Shown here: one piece after another, positions 42,855 to 51,529 of the stretch
How the letters are laid out: every line of letters starts with the position of its first letter
Numbering within the stretch: the first letter of the stretch is position 1
Source of the DNA: Nocardioides sp. WS12
GTDB lineage: Bacteria > Actinomycetota > Actinomycetes > Propionibacteriales > Nocardioidaceae
NCBI RefSeq assembly: GCF_014108865.1
Contig: NZ_CP053928.1
Coordinates: 2,046,001 to 2,110,000, forward strand
Direction of reading: 5' to 3'
DNA length: 64,000 nucleotides
The notes under the pieces: generated by a model
What the model was told of the DNA's origin: nothing
The model's input: only the letters and a program-made list of their open reading frames with translations
Database searches by the model: none
Program-made: the position numbers and the translations under genes

Positions 42855-42866
42855 TCACAATGAACC

Positions 42867-44138
42867 ATGAGCGCTGAAGCTGCTGTCACCCCCCACGGGT
42901 CCTGGTCCGGCACCACCCCGTCCCGCTTCAAGGCGGGCGGCGACCGCAACCGCCGTCTCGGCCGCCCGCTGAAGCTGATCGGTCGCGTGAAGGACGTCGA
43001 CGACGCACTCCTGACCCGGATCGGCGAGGCGATGATGGAGCGCGACGAGCCGGGAGCGCGGCTCGCGGACGCGATCCGATTGCGAGCAGGTGCCCCCGGC
43101 CGGGTCACGATGGAGCAGGCCCGCCAGGCCATGGAGTACGGCGTCGGGTCGGTGCCTGACGCACCCCCGGCGCTCGTGGAGTTCTTCTCGATGGTCGAGG
43201 CGGAGCCGGACTGGCTCGATCGCGACCTCGTCGAGGAGGGTGCCCGGGTCTTCCGGCGCCTCGGGCAGAACGCCCAGGACGTGCTGCTCCAGTTGTCCCT
43301 GGTCGGCGGCTACCGCTTCGGTGGGCCGACCGACCTGCTGGTGGCCACCGGCGCGCTGACCGGCGGCGCGACCCTGCGCCGGCTGGCCGAGACGCAGAAG
43401 TGGGGTGCGGCGCTGCCGCGGCCCGGCGCGCTGACGCCGCCGCGTGACGGCGCCGCCGCCGGTGAGGCCTGGCGGCTCACCGTGCACGTCCGGCTGATGC
43501 ACGCGATGGTCAACCACTCGTTCGAGCCGCAGTGGGACACGGCGCGATGGGGACTGCCGATCAACCAGGCCGACCAGGCATCGACGCTGGGTCTCTTCGA
43601 CGGCGTGCTCCTGATCGGCTCCCGGGCGCTCGGGGTGTCGATCGGGAAGCGCGATTCCCGGGCCCTCATGCACCTGTGGAAGTACGTCGGCTGGTTGATC
43701 GGCGTCGCCGACGAGTTCCTCGTCGATGACGAGTGGGAACGTCACCGGATCGACTACCACGTGCTCCTCGCCCAGGGCCCCATCTCCGAGGCCGGGCCGA
43801 AGCTCGCCCAGGCCGTCGTCGCGACGCAGACCGAACGCACCTACCCCGGCGTCCCGGGGTTGTTGCAGGGGATGCGCGGTCGCTACGAGCGGGAGCGGCT
43901 GCTCTCGATGCTGACCGTGTTCCTCGGTCCGGAGAGCATGCGCGAACTCGGCCTCCCGATGCGGCCGCCGTGGGCCCACACCTACCTCGTCGCGCTCAAC
44001 ACAATGAGGTATCGCGTGTTCGGCCGGCTCCCCGGCGGGCAGGACCGGCTGCTGCGGTGGGGTGACCGGCGAGTGCAGTGGGTGCTGGACAGCTACTTCG
44101 AGGGCAAGCCGGAGGACGTCGGCAAGATCGGGGTCTGA
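42867..44138 (+). CDS. DUF2236/MpaB-like oxygenase
   Basis: A 423-residue protein of the DUF2236 family, which includes the rubber-cleaving Lcp and MpaB-like heme oxygenases. It is helical throughout, with the central segment WRLTVHVRLMHAMVNH; the His in LMHAMV is the candidate heme ligand and the preceding Arg matches the Lcp pattern. The conserved WGLPINQADQASTLGLF and HLWKYVGWLIGVADEFL segments fit. The substrate is not known. No signal peptide is visible, so it is probably cytosolic, unlike Lcp. Confidence 0.82.
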   Translation: MSAEAAVTPHGSWSGTTPSRFKAGGDRNRRLGRPLKLIGRVKDVDDALLTRIGEAMMERDEPGARLADAIRLRAGAPGRVTMEQARQAMEYGVGSVPDAPPALVEFFSMVEAEPDWLDRDLVEEGARVFRRLGQNAQDVLLQLSLVGGYRFGGPTDLLVATGALTGGATLRRLAETQKWGAALPRPGALTPPRDGAAAGEAWRLTVHVRLMHAMVNHSFEPQWDTARWGLPINQADQASTLGLFDGVLLIGSRALGVSIGKRDSRALMHLWKYVGWLIGVADEFLVDDEWERHRIDYHVLLAQGPISEAGPKLAQAVVATQTERTYPGVPGLLQGMRGRYERERLLSMLTVFLGPESMRELGLPMRPPWAHTYLVALNTMRYRVFGRLPGGQDRLLRWGDRRVQWVLDSYFEGKPEDVGKIGV

Positions 44139-44145
44139 CGCCCGG

Positions 44146-45150
44146 TCAGCCCAGTCCGAGAGCGCCCAGGGTGGTCGGAAGGGTGGCGTTCATTCCGGGT
44201 GCCCAGCCGTCCCACGTGAGGACGCCGCAGACACTGTCGACCAGCCGGATGACGTCTCCGTGGTCGGTGGCCACCACGAGGAACGACGACGGCTCCGACG
44301 CCAGGCAGCTCTCGCCCTCCACTTCGCTCGGGTCCTGCCAGGCGGTGTCGAGCGCGGCCAGCTGGGCAGCCGTCAGCGGCGTGGCCTCGCCGGTCGGTGA
44401 GCACCGAACCGCGGCGACGAGGCCTTCGCGTCCCGGCTTGACGGGGCTCGCGGCGGGAGCCTGCTCGCAGCCCAGAGGGCCGGTGTAGTCGCGGTGGTAT
44501 GCGAGGTCGTCGCGTTGCTTGTCGAGAGCTCCAAGGAAGGCGTTGAGGAGGTCGCCACCGTCGACTTCGTGACCCTCGACCGCAATGGTGCCGCAGAACG
44601 TCGTGGGGACGAGTGTGGTCCGGTTGCCCATCGTGAACATCAGGGACTGGCGGGTGTTGAGGACCGAGATCGCGGCGCAGCGGGCCGGATCGGGTGCAGG
44701 CAGGTCGGCCAGGTCGGCAAGGAATCCGTCGAGGTCCTCGACAAGAGCGTCCATGCCGCCGAGCACCCTGCTCTGGTCAGTTGTTGACAGGGGCTGTGCC
44801 ATGCCGCCGTCGAGGTCGGGGCAGAAGCGGACGCTCGTGAGGCCGTCGAGGGTGCCGGTCGTCTGGCTCGCGTCGGCGAGCTCGGGCAGGGTCGCCGGGC
44901 AGGCCGGGGCGTCGTACGGCGCGGTGGTCTCGGTGTCGTCGGCGGCACGATCGGCGTCCGGGCCCTGGGTGGAGACGACGGCGGCAGCGCCGATCACGGC
45001 GACCGTCGCGGCCGCGGCGCCGAGGCCGACCAGGCGGTTGCGGTGGCGCGCACGACGGGCGGCCGTGCTGACTGTCTGCGGGTCGAGGCTCGAGGCGTCG
45101 TCGGGGACTGCGGCCTGCAGCAGGCCGCGGAGCTGGGTCTCTTCATTCAT
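44146..45150 (-). CDS. Membrane-anchored partner (anti-sigma-like) of the SigE-family sigma factor
   Basis: A 334-residue single-pass protein. The N-terminal 40 residues are polar and helical (MNEETQLRGLLQAAVPDDAS). One helix near 40-59 (LVGLGAAAATVAVIGAAAVV) is followed by a long exported domain with several cysteines (APACPATLP, FCPDLD, TTFCGTI, LGCEQAP, ESCLASEP). It overlaps the sigma gene by eight bases, so it is made together with it. The layout fits a membrane anti-sigma partner, but the cytoplasmic part lacks the zinc-anti-sigma motif, so the function is inferred from context only. Confidence 0.7.
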   Translation of the reverse strand: MNEETQLRGLLQAAVPDDASSLDPQTVSTAARRARHRNRLVGLGAAAATVAVIGAAAVVSTQGPDADRAADDTETTAPYDAPACPATLPELADASQTTGTLDGLTSVRFCPDLDGGMAQPLSTTDQSRVLGGMDALVEDLDGFLADLADLPAPDPARCAAISVLNTRQSLMFTMGNRTTLVPTTFCGTIAVEGHEVDGGDLLNAFLGALDKQRDDLAYHRDYTGPLGCEQAPAASPVKPGREGLVAAVRCSPTGEATPLTAAQLAALDTAWQDPSEVEGESCLASEPSSFLVVATDHGDVIRLVDSVCGVLTWDGWAPGMNATLPTTLGALGLG

Positions 45151-45667
45151 GGGAGTCCTCCAGGAGTCCGGATGTGCGGAGGGCGCGCAGGGCGCGTGAG
45201 GTCTGGCTCTTGACCGTGCCGGCGCTGATCCCCAGCGCCTCGGCGGTCTGGGCCTCGGAGAGGTCGTCGAAGAACCGGAGTACGACGACCGCTCGCTGTC
45301 CGCGCGGAAGGCTGGCCAGCGCGACGAGCACGTCCTGGCGCACCCCGGCATCGGCGTCACCAGAGGACGGCCGGTCGGGCAGCGTGCCCGTGGGCACCTC
45401 GCCGTTCCAGCGTCGCCGCCACCAGTCGGTGTAGGTGGTGAGCATCGTTCGTCGTACATAGGCATCGACGGCACCGCCGTCGATCCGGTCCCAGCGACCC
45501 CAACACTTCATCAGGGCGGTCTGGACGAGGTCCTCGGCCTTGTGGCGGTCGCCGGTCAGCAGCCATGCGCTGCGCCACAGCGCCCGACTGCGTGCGGCGA
45601 CGTACTCCTCGAATGTCGGCGCAGCGCCGGGTTTCTCGTTGACGAGCACGGGGACAGCCTCGCGCAT
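45143..45667 (-). CDS. SigE-family (ECF, SACE-type) RNA polymerase sigma factor
   Basis: A 174-residue sigma factor. The sigma-2 region is FEEYVAARSRALWRSAWLLTG, then DRHKAEDLVQTALMKCWGRW; the sigma-4 HTH is LPRGQRAVVVLRFFDDLSE, then AEALGISAGTVKSQTSRAL. This is the actinobacterial SigE/SACE-like ECF group. The membrane partner gene overlaps its end. A self-type promoter lies upstream. Confidence 0.9.
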   Translation of the reverse strand: MREAVPVLVNEKPGAAPTFEEYVAARSRALWRSAWLLTGDRHKAEDLVQTALMKCWGRWDRIDGGAVDAYVRRTMLTTYTDWWRRRWNGEVPTGTLPDRPSSGDADAGVRQDVLVALASLPRGQRAVVVLRFFDDLSEAQTAEALGISAGTVKSQTSRALRALRTSGLLEDSHE

Positions 45668-45688
45668 TTCACCACCTCCACCCCTCAG

Positions 45689-45715
45689 GACGGGGTGGGT
45701 GCGGGGATCGGTTGT
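45689..45715 (-). promoter_or_regulatory. ECF-type promoter of the sigma factor gene (candidate)
   Basis: On the minus strand, ACAACC (45715-45710) and CGTC (45692-45689) are spaced by 17 bases, like an ECF -35/-10 pair. They overlap the stop codon of the upstream TetR gene and would give a transcript start about 15 bases before the sigma gene. This suggests self-regulation. Confidence 0.45.
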
Positions 45716-46308
45716 CAGAGCAGCGTGCCGCGGATCACGATGTCGATCGCGAGGTAGGCGGCCTCGCGCGGGTCATCGCCGTCGGCGCCGGCGCGCACGG
45801 CCAGGGCCTGGGAGCTGGCGATGCCGCCGAGGCCCCAGGTGGTGAGGAAGAAGTAGGCCGCGGAGAGCGGGCCGGGGCGGGCGTTTCCGAGCTGTTGCTG
45901 CTCGAGGATGGCTGCGCGTGCGGTCTCCTGGACCGGGCCGATGTACCGGTCGTACATGTAGTCGAAGCGCGGGCCGGGGCGGGCCGACTCCTGGTGGATG
46001 ATCCGGGCCAGGGTGGGTTGCTCGAGGGTGACGTCGACCCAGCGGCGCATCAGGGTCCGCAGCGCCTCCTCGGGCTCGAGGTCCTCGTCGAGTGGGGCGA
46101 ACAGGGCCGCGGTCAGCCGGGCGAAGGCGTGGTCGACGGCGGCCGTCCAGGCGGCGTCCTTGGACGGGTAGCGCTGGTAGACCATGTTGTGGCTGACGCC
46201 CAGGTGCCGGCAGATGGCGCGGATCGACGCACCGTCGAAGCCGAGGTCAGCAAACGCCGCGAGGAGCTGGTCGAGCAGGTGATCGTCATCGATCAGACGC
46301 GGGCGCAT
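45715..46308 (-). CDS. TetR-family regulator divergent from the mce operon
   Basis: A 197-residue repressor. ATG 46308 is preferred; the frame is open for 22 residues further. HTH: LLAAFADLGFDGASIRAIC, then HLGVSHNMVYQRYPSKDAA. The C-terminal helical domain has YMYDRYIGPVQETARAAIL. Its position and the adjacent palindrome make it the likely regulator of the mce operon, as Mce3R and others are in mycobacteria. The ligand may be a lipid. Confidence 0.85.
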   Translation of the reverse strand: MRPRLIDDDHLLDQLLAAFADLGFDGASIRAICRHLGVSHNMVYQRYPSKDAAWTAAVDHAFARLTAALFAPLDEDLEPEEALRTLMRRWVDVTLEQPTLARIIHQESARPGPRFDYMYDRYIGPVQETARAAILEQQQLGNARPGPLSAAYFFLTTWGLGGIASSQALAVRAGADGDDPREAAYLAIDIVIRGTLL

Positions 46309-46359
46309 GCCGTCACCGTAGTGGGCGGGTCGTGGGCCGTACCGCCCATTTTGGAGTTT

Positions 46360-46389
46360 GTTGTCAACTGCCAACTTAACCCGTAACGT
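46360..46389 (+). promoter_or_regulatory. mce operon promoter with overlapping operator palindrome
   Basis: TTGTCA (46361-46366), a 17-base spacer and TAACGT (46384-46389) form a good promoter for the mce operon. The sequence GTTGTCAACTGCCAAC (46360-46375) reads as an imperfect palindrome, GTTGnCAnnTGnCAAC, that covers the -35. A repressor bound there would exclude polymerase; the divergent TetR protein is the likely one. Confidence 0.55.
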
Positions 46390-46445
46390 TGGTCACAAGT
46401 CCTCGTTGGCGGTATGTCAACAAGGATCGAACCGGGGGGTCAGTC

Positions 46446-47243
46446 GTGGCAATTGCCAACGCTGGGCGGGAGGTACCGTCTGCGGCCAGACCGCTACTGC
46501 CCATCGGTGACCTCTTCCAGTTCACTGCCCAGGTCGTGCGAGCGCTCTTCCAGCGCCCCTTCCAGTGGCGTGAGTTCTCCGACCAGGCATGGTTCGTCAC
46601 CCGCGTCTCGCTGCTCCCCACGATGGCCATCACCATCCCGTTCGGGGCAGTGCTGAGCCTGCAGATCGGCTCCCTGTTCAACCAGCTCGGCGCGCGCTCG
46701 TTCACCGGGGCGGTGTCGGTCGTCGGCATCGTGCAGCAGGCGGGCCCGGTGGCCACGGTGGTCATCGTCGCCGGCGCAGCGGGCACGGCCGTGGCGGCCG
46801 ACCTCGGCTCCCGCAAGGTGCGCGAGGAGCTGGACGCGATGGAGGTGCTCGGCATCTCGGTGATCCAGCGGTTGGTGGTGCCCCGCGTCCTCGCGATGGC
46901 GGTCATCGCCGTGCTGCTCAACGGCGTGGCCACCACCGTCGGTGTCGCCGGTGGCTACGGCTTCAACGTGCTCGTCCAGGGCGGGTCGCCCGGCGCGTAC
47001 GTCCACGCCTTCACGGCCCTTGCCCAGCTGCCGGACCTCTGGGTCGGTGAGATCAAGGCGTTCATCTTCGGAGCCATCGCCGGCATCGTCGCCTGCCACC
47101 AGGGCGTCAACGCCAAGGGCGGGCCTGCGGGTGTCGGTGCCGGCGTCAACCAGTCCGTCGTCATCTCGTTCGTGCTCCTGTTCGTCGCCAACGCGGTCCT
47201 GACGCTGGTCTACTTCCAGCTCGTCCCGCCGAAGGGGCTGTGA
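46446..47243 (+). CDS. yrbEA: YrbE-family permease subunit A of the mce operon
   Basis: A 265-residue permease of the MlaE family and first gene of the mce lipid importer. About five to six helices; the conserved motif RKVREELDAMEVLGISVI is the ATPase-coupling EEIDA-like loop. The start is GTG 46446, with GGGGGG eight bases upstream. It pairs with the next YrbE gene, which begins on the last base of its stop. The matching MceG-type ATPase is not in this window, so must be encoded elsewhere. Confidence 0.92.
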   Translation: MAIANAGREVPSAARPLLPIGDLFQFTAQVVRALFQRPFQWREFSDQAWFVTRVSLLPTMAITIPFGAVLSLQIGSLFNQLGARSFTGAVSVVGIVQQAGPVATVVIVAGAAGTAVAADLGSRKVREELDAMEVLGISVIQRLVVPRVLAMAVIAVLLNGVATTVGVAGGYGFNVLVQGGSPGAYVHAFTALAQLPDLWVGEIKAFIFGAIAGIVACHQGVNAKGGPAGVGAGVNQSVVISFVLLFVANAVLTLVYFQLVPPKGL

Positions 47244-48079
47244 TGTCGACCAGCAACCCGATCACCACCGCTGTCCGAGCGACGCACCAGGCGCTCGGCG
47301 AACTCGGCGACCAGGTCGCCTTCTACGGCAAGGCCCTCGGCGGCATCCCGAAGGCGTTGACGCGCTACCGCGGCGAGGTCTACCGGTTGCTCGCCGAGGT
47401 CAGCCTCGGTCGCGGCGCGCTCGTGATGGTCGGCGGCACGCTCGGGATCATTGTCTTCGAGGTGCTGGCCGTCGGCTCGGTCGTCGGCCTGGTGGGCTAC
47501 CAGGGCCTGAAGCAGGTCGGTATCCAGCCGTACGTCGGCTTCCTGTCGGCGTACTTCAACACACGTGAGGTGGCGCCCCTGATCGCCTCGAACGCACTCG
47601 TGGCCACGGTCGGTGCCGGCTTCACGGCCCAGTTGGGTGCGATGCGGATCAGCGAGGAGATCGATGCCGTCGAGGTGATGGCGATCCCGTCGATTCCCTA
47701 CCTCGTCACCACGCGCGTCATCGCCAGCTTCGTCGCGGTGATCCCGCTCTACCTGGTCGGCCTGATCGGGACGTACGCGGCGACCCAGGCGGTGTCGGTC
47801 TACTACTACGGCCTCACGCCCGGCACCTATGACCACTACTTCACGCTCTTCCTGCCACCGATCGATGTGCTCTATTCGTTCGGCAAGGTGCTGGTGTTCG
47901 CGGTGATCCTCACGCTCATCTGCTGCTACTACGGCTTCACGGCCAGCGGCGGCCCGGCCGGGGTGGGCGTCGCCGTCGGACGCGCGGTCCGCCTCTCGCT
48001 GGTGATGATCGTGATCGCCGACTTCTTCCTCAGCCTCGCCCTGTGGGGGTCGAGTACGACGGTGCGGATAGCAGGATGA
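47243..48079 (+). CDS. yrbEB: YrbE-family permease subunit B of the mce operon
   Basis: A 278-residue second MlaE-type permease. The coupling loop is RISEEIDAVEVMAIPSIPYLV. It has long N- and C-terminal helices and ends with WGSSTTVRIAG. The two YrbE proteins form the heterodimeric transmembrane channel through which the Mce proteins deliver lipid. It overlaps the first Mce gene by ATGA. Confidence 0.92.
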   Translation: MSTSNPITTAVRATHQALGELGDQVAFYGKALGGIPKALTRYRGEVYRLLAEVSLGRGALVMVGGTLGIIVFEVLAVGSVVGLVGYQGLKQVGIQPYVGFLSAYFNTREVAPLIASNALVATVGAGFTAQLGAMRISEEIDAVEVMAIPSIPYLVTTRVIASFVAVIPLYLVGLIGTYAATQAVSVYYYGLTPGTYDHYFTLFLPPIDVLYSFGKVLVFAVILTLICCYYGFTASGGPAGVGVAVGRAVRLSLVMIVIADFFLSLALWGSSTTVRIAG

Positions 48080-49383
48080 GCAGGCCGCCGAGTCCTCACG
48101 CGCGCCCTCTACTCGGGCTCGTCTACATCGCGGTCCTGACCGCGCTCATCGCGACGAGCATCGGTGTCTACAACAAGTCGATGCCCTGGCAGGACGCGGT
48201 CGAGGTCTCGCTCACCACGACCACGCCGGGCCTCGAACTGAACCCGAACTCCGACGTGAAGCTCCAGGGCCTGCGGGTCGGCGTGGTCCGCGAGGTCGTC
48301 TCCACCGGCGAGGCCGCCAGGGTGATCCTCGAGATCGACCCCGACAAGGTCTCCCTGATCCCCGCGAACATCGATGCGGCGATCGTGCCCAAGACCCTCT
48401 TCGGTGAGAAGTACGTCGACCTCCGGGTGCCGCCGCAGGCCTCGACCACGCCGATCGCTGATGGGGGCGTGATCGAACAGTCGAAGACGTCGGTCGAGAT
48501 CGGCGCGATGTTCAGCAAGCTGGTGCCGGTGCTGCAGGCGCTCAAGCCCGAGCGGCTCTCGGTCACCCTGGCCGCGCTGGCCGACGCGCTCGACGGCCGC
48601 GGCGAGAAGCTCGCCGTCACCCTGACCCAGCTCGAACAGCTCACCGGCGAGCTCGATCCGCACATGGAGACGCTGGTTTACGACCTGCGTCAGTTCGCCG
48701 AGGTGTCGGACGTGTACGCCGGGGCGGCGGACAACCTGATGCGCGTCCTCGACGCCTCGACCGGCATCTCGACGGACCTCCTCGTGCCCGACGAGCGGTC
48801 GATGGGCGAGTTCCTCGACCAGGCGCTGTTGTCGGTGAAGAAGACCGATCAGGTGCTCGAGGAGAACGACGACCGCATCGTCCGGTTGGCGGGGGACTCG
48901 CGCGCCGTCCTCGCACTGCTGGATGAGTACTCGCCGGGCCTCGGTTGCTTCCTCGAGGCGTTGCACACCGGGGACATCCTCGCCAACGAGTCCGTCGGGT
49001 CCCGCGGTTCGTTCATCGACCTCACCATCGACATGGTCACGGCCAACAAGCCGTACACCGCGCCCAACGACCTGCCCTCGAACCCCCTCAGCGACGCCCA
49101 CGCCAGCACGCTCCCGAGCTGGGTTCCGAACTGGAAGCCGCACTGCCCCGAGTACGCGCCTTGGGTGTACGACCTGCAGGAGTCCGTGGAGTCCGTGGAG
49201 TCCGCGAAGCCGGCGGCCCGGCCCGCCGTGCCTGACCTGGCCGCGGCCATCCAGGAGGCCCGTGAAGGCATGGCTCGGGCGAAGGCTGCACGGGCGCTGG
49301 GCGTGCACAACGAGGACGTCCCGACCTACGCCGAGCTCCTCGTCCTGCCCCTCATCGCCGACGGAGAGGTCCGGGCACCATGA
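48076..49383 (+). CDS. mceA: Mce protein, first of six (MceA position)
   Basis: A 435-residue single-pass protein. One helix near residues 13-35 anchors it. The MlaD/MCE domain (about 38-115) is followed by a long helical needle region, then a Ser/Glu/Ala-rich tail with a tandem Glu-Ser-Val repeat. Mce proteins form a hexameric lipid conduit spanning the envelope. The tail carries the 9-base repeat at 49180-49206. The start ATG 48076 overlaps the stop of the permease gene; the in-frame extension upstream lies inside that gene. Confidence 0.9.
   Translation: MSRPPSPHARPLLGLVYIAVLTALIATSIGVYNKSMPWQDAVEVSLTTTTPGLELNPNSDVKLQGLRVGVVREVVSTGEAARVILEIDPDKVSLIPANIDAAIVPKTLFGEKYVDLRVPPQASTTPIADGGVIEQSKTSVEIGAMFSKLVPVLQALKPERLSVTLAALADALDGRGEKLAVTLTQLEQLTGELDPHMETLVYDLRQFAEVSDVYAGAADNLMRVLDASTGISTDLLVPDERSMGEFLDQALLSVKKTDQVLEENDDRIVRLAGDSRAVLALLDEYSPGLGCFLEALHTGDILANESVGSRGSFIDLTIDMVTANKPYTAPNDLPSNPLSDAHASTLPSWVPNWKPHCPEYAPWVYDLQESVESVESAKPAARPAVPDLAAAIQEAREGMARAKAARALGVHNEDVPTYAELLVLPLIADGEVRAP
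49180..49206. repeat. Tandem 9-base repeat in the first Mce gene
   Basis: Three copies of GAGTCCGTG (the last is GAGTCCGCG) encode Glu-Ser-Val units in the C-terminal tail of the Mce protein. In-frame and slippage-prone. Confidence 0.85.
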
Positions 49384-50450
49384 CATCCACCCATCGCTCC
49401 AGGATCCCCTCTTCGGCGTACAAGCTGGTGGCCTTCGGCACGATCACCACGGTTCTCATCGGCGTGCTGGCGACCCTGATCGGCAACATCTCCTTCGTCG
49501 ACAGCCGTACCTACTACGCGCTGTTCTCCGACGCAACGAGCGTGTTCAAGGGCGACCGGGTCCGGCTGTCCGGGGTGGAGGTCGGCTCGGTCCGCGGCCT
49601 TGAGATCGTCGACGGACCGAACGGGACGCACCTGGCCCGGGTCGAGTTCACGGTCGAGGACACCGTGCCGATCTACGCCGACGCCCAGCTGCAGTTGCGC
49701 TACGAGAACATCGTCGGCCAGCGCTACCTCTCGATCTCCGAATCGCCCGAGGGCCAGGAGAAGATGGCCGACGGCGGCACCTTCCCGGCTTCGCAGACGA
49801 CGCCGGCCCTCAACCTCACCGAGCTCTTCAACGGTTTCCAGCCGCTCTTCCGGGCGCTCGAGCCGAAGCAGCTCAATGACTTCAGCTTCCAGTTGGTCCG
49901 CGCACTCCAGGGCGAATCCACCGACCTGGCGGCCTTCATGCGCGACACCGGGCAGCTGACCAACACGATCGCCGACCGCGACGCGGTCATCGGCGACGTG
50001 GTCACCAACCTCAACACGGTGCTGGAGACCGTCGGCACCCGTGACGGCAAGCTCACCGCACTGATCGTGGAGTTCCGCGACCTGATGACCGGCCTGTCGA
50101 AGAACAGCGACACCATCGAGGCCGCCCTGCCCGACCTGGCCAGGTTGCTCGCGGGTACGACGGACGCCATCGCCGACGTCCGGGGCCCGCTCAAGAAGGA
50201 CGTCGACTCGCTCAAGGTCCTCTCGGGCCAGCTCCACGACACGCGGGGTGACCTCGAGGACTCCTTGAACATCACGCCGGAGCGCCTCAAGGTGCTCACC
50301 CGCGCCGGTTCATACGGGTCGTGGTTCAACTACTACCTGTGCGGCCTGTCCGCCGAGGTGCAGCTGCTCAACGGAGCGGTGACGTTGGGAACTCCCTCCG
50401 TCGCGGTGACCGACAAGAACACGGTCTGCGCCGGGGGGATCGAGCAATGA
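49380..50450 (+). CDS. mceB: Mce protein, second of six (MceB position)
   Basis: A 356-residue MCE-domain protein. N-terminal helix about 14-35 (LVAFGTITTVLIGVLATLIG), MCE domain about 40-120, then a long amphipathic helical section ending in a cysteine-bearing C-terminus (YYLCGLSAE and TVCAGGIEQ). It overlaps its neighbours by ATGA on both sides, ensuring equal production with the other Mce subunits. Confidence 0.9.
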   Translation: MTSTHRSRIPSSAYKLVAFGTITTVLIGVLATLIGNISFVDSRTYYALFSDATSVFKGDRVRLSGVEVGSVRGLEIVDGPNGTHLARVEFTVEDTVPIYADAQLQLRYENIVGQRYLSISESPEGQEKMADGGTFPASQTTPALNLTELFNGFQPLFRALEPKQLNDFSFQLVRALQGESTDLAAFMRDTGQLTNTIADRDAVIGDVVTNLNTVLETVGTRDGKLTALIVEFRDLMTGLSKNSDTIEAALPDLARLLAGTTDAIADVRGPLKKDVDSLKVLSGQLHDTRGDLEDSLNITPERLKVLTRAGSYGSWFNYYLCGLSAEVQLLNGAVTLGTPSVAVTDKNTVCAGGIEQ

Positions 50451-51529
50451 CCAAGCAGAGTCCGAGTGACTGGGCCAAGGTGCGGGCCGCACTCGTCGGC
50501 CTCGCCGGCATCGCGGTTCTCCTTGCCGCAGCCGTGAACTTCCAGCGGTTGCCCCTCGTGGGTGGCGGCGAGACCTATCAGGCCGAGTTCACCGACGCGG
50601 CCGGTCTGGTCGCCGGCGAAGAGGTCCGCGTGGCGGGGATCAAGGTCGGCCAGGTCGACTCGATCGAACTGGCCGACACCTTGGTGCTCGTCACGTTCAC
50701 CGTCAAGGGCGTCGACATGGGCGACGACACGACGGCGGGCATCGAGGTGAAGACCTTGCTCGGCCAGCACTTCCTGCGGCTGAGCCCCAACGGACACGGC
50801 GAACTGGCGGAGGGATCGACGATTCCCCTTGCGCGGACCTCGACCCCACTCAACATCGTTCCGGCGTTCGAGCAGCTGAGCGGCCAGATCCAGGAGATCG
50901 ACACCGGCCAGGTCGCCGAGGCCTTCGATGCACTCACCGAGACGCTCGGGGCGACCACACCCGAGACGACCCAGACGCTGAACGGCCTGAGCCGGCTCTC
51001 GCTCGCGATCTCCTCGCGCGACGAAGAGATCACCGAGCTCTTCTCCCGCACCCACCAGGTGTCCGGAGTCGTGGCCGACCGCGACAAGGAGTTGGCTGAA
51101 CTGCTCACCGGCACCGACGACGTCCTCCAGGTGCTTGCCGATCGGCGTGCGGTGATCACCGCGATCATTCGCGACACCCGGGGCCTCGCCCAGCAGATCA
51201 GCGGCCTGGTCACGGACAACGAAGAGGGCCTCGAGAAGGCCCTCACGCAGCTCGATGCGGTGCTCGAAGTCCTCAAGAAGAACCGTCAGCAGATCGACGA
51301 CACGATGAAGTACGGCCTGTCCTATGCGCGCGAGTTCGTATCGGTCGGTGGTAGTGGCCGCTGGTTCGACTCGTGGGTGAAGTTCCCCACCCTGGCGACG
51401 CTCTGCGCCAAGGACTCCGACAACGACCTGTCGGCGCTGCTGGACACCGTGCTGACCCCGCTCAACGAGGCCGCTACCGGGAAGTCGACACCGTGCCTGC
51501 CCCTCGAGGTCCCCGGAGGAACGCAGTGA
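50447..51529 (+). CDS. mceC: Mce protein, third of six (MceC position)
   Basis: A 360-residue MCE-domain protein with an N-terminal helix (about 12-29, ALVGLAGIAVLLAAAV), MCE domain (about 36-115), long helical section and a final Cys-containing segment (TLCAKDSDNDL and STPCLPLEVP). ATG 50447 lies in the ATGA overlap with the MceB-position gene. An earlier open frame would run into that gene. Confidence 0.9.
   Translation: MTKQSPSDWAKVRAALVGLAGIAVLLAAAVNFQRLPLVGGGETYQAEFTDAAGLVAGEEVRVAGIKVGQVDSIELADTLVLVTFTVKGVDMGDDTTAGIEVKTLLGQHFLRLSPNGHGELAEGSTIPLARTSTPLNIVPAFEQLSGQIQEIDTGQVAEAFDALTETLGATTPETTQTLNGLSRLSLAISSRDEEITELFSRTHQVSGVVADRDKELAELLTGTDDVLQVLADRRAVITAIIRDTRGLAQQISGLVTDNEEGLEKALTQLDAVLEVLKKNRQQIDDTMKYGLSYAREFVSVGGSGRWFDSWVKFPTLATLCAKDSDNDLSALLDTVLTPLNEAATGKSTPCLPLEVPGGTQ

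Noticed and set aside
45143..45667. Calling the sigma factor gene sigE
   Set aside because: It belongs to the SigE-family (SACE) ECF group by sequence, but this is a large family and the name would imply a specific orthologue.
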